The translations under genes were made by a program, and so were the position numbers. A stretch of 59,453 nt of DNA from Anaerolineales bacterium. Its GTDB lineage: Bacteria > Chloroflexota > Anaerolineae > Anaerolineales > Villigracilaceae. The DNA is taken from assembly GCA_016789365.1 (NCBI GenBank), contig JAEURH010000005.1:1-59453 (forward strand), read 5' to 3'. Below are positions 55,906-59,453 of the stretch, one piece after another. The notes below the pieces were generated by a model, which was not told where the DNA came from, made no database searches, and saw nothing but the letters and a program-made list of their open reading frames with translations. Each line of letters opens with the position of its first letter. Within the stretch, counting starts at the first letter, position 1.

Positions 55906-56892
55906 TTCATTAAACATCTCACCCACCGAACGCCCTTCATGTGCGCGTTTGATGACTTCACCCAATAATGATGCTACTGAAAGTATCGTAATTTTGCCTT
56001 CTAAATATTTTTGTTTTTCTTCTGAAAGCGGGGCTGAATCTGTGGTGATGATTTGCTTGATAGGCAAAGAAGCGAGTCGTTCTGCACCATTGGCTGAGAG
56101 AATGGTATGCACAAACACAAGATACACATCGCGTGCACCTTTGCTTTTTACTAAATTCACTGCTTGTGCAATGGAGCCGCCTGTATCCACTTCATCATCT
56201 ACAATGATGACATCACGATTTTCCACTTCACCAATTAAAGTTAATGCTTCTGCTTTGGCATCATTGCCTTGTCTGCGTTTTTCGATGAAAGCAATCGGCA
56301 TGTTCATATCGGCGGCGTAGTTGCGACCCTTTTTTGCAAAGCCTAAATCTACTGAAACAACAACAGGGTCTTGCATACTTTCTCGCAGGTTATGATTTAC
56401 ATATTCAATCAGTAAATGCGAGGCAGTTAATACATCACCAGGAATAGAAAAGAATCCTTGAATTTGCCCAGCGTGTGGGTCGAGAGTCATGTATCTATCA
56501 GCCCCAGCCACTTCAATCATATCAGCCACTAAACGTGATGTAATCGGCACACGCGGCTGGTCTTTTTTATCGGAACGTCCATAACATAAATAAGGAACAA
56601 CTGCCGTAATACGCGCGGCAGAATCTAAACGCAAGGTTTGAAGCGTAATTAATAATTCCATCAAGTTGCGATGTACGGGTGATGATGTGGTTTGAATCAA
56701 ATACACATCTTGTCCGCGCACACTGCCTTTGAGTTTGACAAATAAATTTTCATTCGGAAATTCAATCACTTCATGCCCACTAACAGGCAAGCCGAGATAA
56801 TCCGCAATTTTTTGCGTGAGTTCTTTTGTGCCGGTGCCGCCGAATAATTTAATTCCGCCGTACACTTTCAAATCGTGATGAACATGGTGCAT
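55903..56892 (-). CDS. prs: Ribose-phosphate pyrophosphokinase
   Basis: 329 residues. Flexible-loop start KLFGGTGTKELTQKIADYLG, PNENLFVKLKGSVRG, VVPYLCYGRSDKKD (ATP loop), LDPHAGQIQGFF and the PRPP-binding VIIVDDEVDTGGSIAQAV. Makes PRPP from ribose-5-phosphate. AGGAG is 10 nt before the ATG. It has SGHEVIEFPNEN where many Prs have GEI..FPDGE, a moderate divergence. Confidence 0.93.
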   Translation of the reverse strand: MHHVHHDLKVYGGIKLFGGTGTKELTQKIADYLGLPVSGHEVIEFPNENLFVKLKGSVRGQDVYLIQTTSSPVHRNLMELLITLQTLRLDSAARITAVVPYLCYGRSDKKDQPRVPITSRLVADMIEVAGADRYMTLDPHAGQIQGFFSIPGDVLTASHLLIEYVNHNLRESMQDPVVVSVDLGFAKKGRNYAADMNMPIAFIEKRRQGNDAKAEALTLIGEVENRDVIIVDDEVDTGGSIAQAVNLVKSKGARDVYLVFVHTILSANGAERLASLPIKQIITTDSAPLSEEKQKYLEGKITILSVASLLGEVIKRAHEGRSVGEMFNE

Positions 56893-56912
56893 TAAAATTT
56901 ACTCCTTCATTT

Positions 56913-56989
56913 TTCACCACAGAGTTCACAGAGAACACAGAGAAAATCCTTTTAAGAATCTCCGTGACCTCAGTGGTCTCTGTGGTGAA
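56913..56989. repeat. Inverted repeat of TTCACCACAGAG type
   Basis: TTCACCACAGAGTTCACAGAG and the inverse ending GTCTCTGTGGTGAA, between the acetyltransferase and prs. Confidence 0.7.
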
Positions 56990-56993
56990 TTCT

Positions 56994-57545
56994 TTATTTC
57001 TTTTTTTTCTTAAACCATTCCGAACGCAAAATACCCATTAATAAAACATCTTCATACTTTCCATGTTTATAATTTGCTTCTCTTAATCGTCCTTCTAATA
57101 CAAAGCCTGCATGTTCATACGAACGGACTGCTCTAACATTATCGGCATACACGCGCAAATATACACGATTCAAATTCAAAGTTTCAAAACCATGTCGTTG
57201 CAATAATGTCATGGCTTCTGCGCCATAACCTTTGTTCCATTCGGTTTTATCACCAATCACAATGCCAACCTCGCCACAACGATTTGTGTCTTCAATATTA
57301 TGAAAACCGCAATTGCCAATTAATTTCCAATTCTTTCCTTTTTTAATTTCAATGGCTAAAGGTTTTTCGTTTGGGTTTCTTTGTGATAAAGAATTAAACC
57401 AACTTTCTTCATCATTCATAGAAAGCGGAAGATACAAAGCCAATCCACGAGTGACTTCTGGGTCGTTGAGCCATTCGTGATATTTTTTCAAATCATCACG
57501 CTCCACAGCACGCAAACGAATTCGCTCACCATAAATGATACTCAT
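56994..57545 (-). CDS. GNAT acetyltransferase (RimJ/RimL-like)
   Basis: 183 residues. Starts GERIRLRAVERDDLKKYHEW; motif A GEVGIVIGDKTEWNKGYGAE (about 88-107) and VYADNVRAVRSYEHAGFVLE as motif B. The subfamily acetylates N-termini or small amines. The start overlaps meaB by 4 nt, so it is translated from the same mRNA. Confidence 0.88.
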   Translation of the reverse strand: MSIIYGERIRLRAVERDDLKKYHEWLNDPEVTRGLALYLPLSMNDEESWFNSLSQRNPNEKPLAIEIKKGKNWKLIGNCGFHNIEDTNRCGEVGIVIGDKTEWNKGYGAEAMTLLQRHGFETLNLNRVYLRVYADNVRAVRSYEHAGFVLEGRLREANYKHGKYEDVLLMGILRSEWFKKKKK

Positions 57546-58549
57546 TTCAACCTTCCATTCATTAACATCTTGACGGCTTCATACGGCGAAACATTTCTTT
57601 GGAAAACTTTTTCTAGCACTTCATTAAATTTTTTTTCGGATACTTCTTCTCGAAAACGATTCATCAATGAACTTTGAATTAACGCTTCTAACTCGACTTG
57701 CAATCTGGTTCTGTCTCGAACAGCCCAATCTCCGCTGATTCTTAAATGCTCGGCATGTTTTGTGATTGATTCAACAAGCTCTGCAATGCCAACGCCTTCG
57801 GTAGAGATTGTTCTTTTAATAGGAGGAATCCACGTCAGCGAGGAAGAGGCTTTTTGTGCTTGACCAGTTACCCGCATGTTTGAACCGTGATGTCTAAAAA
57901 TTCGTTCAGTTGGGTGTGCCAAATCCAACATAGACTTTAACGCTTTTTCTGTATTTTCAACGCCGGGTCTATCGCCTTTGTTGACGACAAGAATATCTGC
58001 AATTTCCAAAATGCCGGCTTTGATGGCTTGAATATCATCGCCAAGACCAGGCGCTTCAACAACTAACGTTGTGTGTGCAAGTTTTGCAATATCCACTTCA
58101 CTTTGACCCGCACCAACGGTTTCAATAATAACGATATCAAAACCTGCCGCATCAAAGGCTTGCGTCATATTGGCAGTGGATTGCGCCAAGCCACCCAACG
58201 AACCGCGCGTTGCCATCGAACGAATAAAAACTTTTTCATCGCCAGATAAATCGCGCATTCGCACACGGTCACCAAGCACTGCGCCGCCGGTAAACGGACT
58301 CGATGGGTCAACTGCGAGAATGGCAATTTTTTTATTTTCTGTTTTGCGATAATGCAATGCAAGTTGATTCACCAACGATGATTTTCCAGTACCCGGCGCG
58401 CCGGTAACTCCGATAAGATGTGCTTTGCCGGTGTGTGGAAACAACTCAATCAACGCATCCCGACCTTCGGGTGCATTATTTTCTATTTTTGTGAGCAGAC
58501 GTGCCAATGCGAGTCTGTCACCGTTGAGAATTTTTTGTGAGGCTGTCAT
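57542..58549 (-). CDS. meaB: Methylmalonyl-CoA mutase-associated GTPase MeaB
   Basis: 335 residues, the MeaB/ArgK G3E GTPase. Walker A GVTGAPGTGKSSLVNQL (about 48-64), VDPSSPFTGGAVLGDRVRM, IIETVGAGQSEVDIA and the NKxD base-recognition motif VVNKGD. It protects and reloads adenosylcobalamin in methylmalonyl-CoA mutase. A B12-binding mutase subunit lies just upstream on the same strand. Confidence 0.95.
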   Translation of the reverse strand: MTASQKILNGDRLALARLLTKIENNAPEGRDALIELFPHTGKAHLIGVTGAPGTGKSSLVNQLALHYRKTENKKIAILAVDPSSPFTGGAVLGDRVRMRDLSGDEKVFIRSMATRGSLGGLAQSTANMTQAFDAAGFDIVIIETVGAGQSEVDIAKLAHTTLVVEAPGLGDDIQAIKAGILEIADILVVNKGDRPGVENTEKALKSMLDLAHPTERIFRHHGSNMRVTGQAQKASSSLTWIPPIKRTISTEGVGIAELVESITKHAEHLRISGDWAVRDRTRLQVELEALIQSSLMNRFREEVSEKKFNEVLEKVFQRNVSPYEAVKMLMNGRLK

Positions 58550-58556
58550 TGTTTTC

Positions 58557-58641
58557 TTAACACTAAGGACACGAAGTGCACAAAGGGTTTTAATTAAGAA
58601 TTATGGTTTTCCTTCGTGACCTTTGAGTCCTTTGTGTTTAA
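58557..58641. repeat. Family C dispersed inverted repeat
   Basis: AACACTAAGGACACGAAGTG and the inverse ending GAGTCCTTTGTGTTTAA. Matches the copy at 18851. Confidence 0.7.
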
Positions 58642-58649
58642 TTCTTTTA

Positions 58650-58678
58650 TACAACAAAAAACAGAGCCATTGCTCTGT
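58650..58678 (-). terminator. Terminator after the B12-binding subunit gene
   Basis: Minus strand: ACAGAGC-AATG-GCTCTGT followed by TTTTTTGTT. Confidence 0.75.
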
Positions 58679-58686
58679 ATGAAAAA

Positions 58687-59085
58687 TTAACCTGCTACGG
58701 TTTCTTTAATATCTCGAATAATATCGTCAGTTGATGCGCCGGGACCGTACACACCGGTCACACCCATTTCTTTTAATCGAACCAAATCTTCATCGGGGAT
58801 GATTCCACCGATAAACACTTTTACATGCGTCTGCCCATTGGCGCGGAGCAATTCCATAATGCGCGGAGTGAGTGCCATGTGTGCACCAGATAAAACAGAA
58901 AGCCCAACCACGTCTACATCTTCTTGCAATGCGGCTTCGGCAATCATTTCTGGCGTTTGTCTTAAACCGGTATAAATCACTTCCATGCCAGCATCACGCA
59001 AAGCACGCGCTACCACTTTTGCGCCACGGTCATGCCCATCTAAGCCGGGCTTGGCAACAAGGACTCTGATTTTTTTATCTGTCAT
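58687..59085 (-). CDS. Methylmalonyl-CoA mutase small (B12-binding) subunit
   Basis: 132 residues from [17 protein letters not shown], with GGAGG 4 nt before. Cobalamin-binding fold with the lower-ligand motif DGHDRGAKV (DxHxxG), then [17 protein letters not shown] (SxL) and [12 protein letters not shown] (GG). As a separate polypeptide it belongs to the two-subunit mutases (McmA2 type). The catalytic large subunit is not in the window. meaB follows on the same strand. Confidence 0.93.
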   Translation of the reverse strand: MTDKKIRVLVAKPGLDGHDRGAKVVARALRDAGMEVIYTGLRQTPEMIAEAALQEDVDVVGLSVLSGAHMALTPRIMELLRANGQTHVKVFIGGIIPDEDLVRLKEMGVTGVYGPGASTDDIIRDIKETVAG

Positions 59086-59157
59086 CGTTCCTCCGATAAT
59101 CAATCGTTAATGTCATTATACTCGCGTTTATACTAAAAATCACAATCGGGGGATTTA

Positions 59158-59190
59158 GAAAAATGAAAGGATTGCTTAAGCAATCCTTTC
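59158..59190 (-). terminator. Terminator of the edge gene
   Basis: Minus strand: GAAAGGATTGCTT/AAGCAATCCTTTC followed by ATTTTTC. The right arm overlaps the stop codon of the gene at 59190. Confidence 0.7.
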
Positions 59191-59450
59191 TACTCTTTCC
59201 AATACTGTTTGTACCATTTTTCAAACTCAGCAAAGTTTGCAAGCCCTTGCTGTTCTAACCACTTTACTCCACTATATATGTTATTGTTTGGGTTATCGGT
59301 AAAAGTAAGATACCCTAATCTATTTGCAACCCAATCTAACCATTCAATAGGAATTGGTGAAAACTTCTTAAAGTATTCTAAAAGGTTATTCTTGCTTATT
59401 GCATCTGCCCAGTTATCCCACTCTATCATATAACTTTCACCATATCCCAT
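59190..59450 (-). CDS. Hypothetical small protein at the window edge (possibly partial)
   Basis: 86 residues if the ATG at 59450 is the start; only three bases remain to its right, so a longer N-terminus cannot be excluded. Trp/Tyr-rich and acidic (EWDNWADAISKNNLLEYF, EKWYKQYWKE). No family recognised. It has its own terminator. Confidence 0.5.
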   Translation of the reverse strand: MGYGESYMIEWDNWADAISKNNLLEYFKKFSPIPIEWLDWVANRLGYLTFTDNPNNNIYSGVKWLEQQGLANFAEFEKWYKQYWKE

Positions 59451-59453
59451 TCT

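Overview
The window looks like a chromosomal segment of a low-to-medium GC bacterium. The best fit is a Chloroflexota (Anaerolineae-type) genome. This is inferred from gene content: lipoproteins with long Thr/Pro-rich linkers, a SufCBD-SufS-SufU-Rieske iron-sulfur cluster locus, two PYROXD2-like phytoene-dehydrogenase homologues, a glgA-malQ pair, a stand-alone B12-binding mutase subunit with MeaB, and intergenic spaces full of dispersed palindromic repeats. No rRNA gene is present, so the assignment is inferred rather than proven.

Layout. 1-10.1 kb: tail of an ABC-F ATPase gene, a REP-associated transposase between two REP-like palindromes, then mostly plus-strand metabolic and envelope genes (cyclase, phosphodiesterase lipoprotein, enoyl-CoA hydratase, steroid-reductase-like membrane enzyme, RRM protein, cupin, GcvT-like protein, DUF3800). 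10.1-14.5 kb: a structured RNA candidate and two CrtI/PYROXD2-like paralogues around a membrane protein. 14.5-16.6 kb: a MerR regulator with a textbook 19-bp-spacer promoter, a KamB/NpmA-type 16S rRNA A1408 methyltransferase homologue behind a structured leader that hides its ribosome binding site, tRNA-Arg, and a small-RNA gene with a C-rich loop. 16.6-22.7 kb: recN, nadK, a Cas4-like nuclease split into two membrane-anchored halves, a phosphoribosyltransferase, a GIY-YIG protein and a TyrA-like dehydrogenase. 23-31.3 kb: three large secreted proteins (sugar dehydrogenase, metallophosphoesterase, beta-helix) sharing the same C-terminal pair of FnIII-like modules.

31.4-37.7 kb is the accessory core: an array of displaced Rhs toxin tips and candidate immunity genes (orphan toxin plus two paralogous immunity genes with a toxin remnant between them; PARP-like ADP-ribosyltransferase toxin plus immunity; truncated Rhs core with a zincin-like tip plus membrane immunity protein), followed by two PIN-domain toxin-antitoxin pairs. 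A repeated element of about 75 bp, a terminator hairpin followed by a conserved tail, punctuates the cassettes.

37.9-44.7 kb: suf operon with a strong promoter, a leader hairpin and an embedded histone-H1-like/SH3-like protein gene. 45-59.4 kb: LysM lipoprotein, PIG-L deacetylase, methyltransferase, hisS and acetyltransferase, tRNA-His, ppk2, glgA-malQ, a coiled-coil membrane protein with mutM, prs, an acetyltransferase with meaB, a B12-binding mutase subunit and an unrecognised small gene at the edge.

Two genome-wide habits stand out. At least nine genes have a good -10 box only 6-9 nt before the ATG, which predicts leaderless mRNAs. Several families of short palindromic repeats occupy most intergenic gaps, sometimes nested in one another and once inserted in frame into a gene. 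Functional assignments rest on motif recognition by eye; no database search was run.
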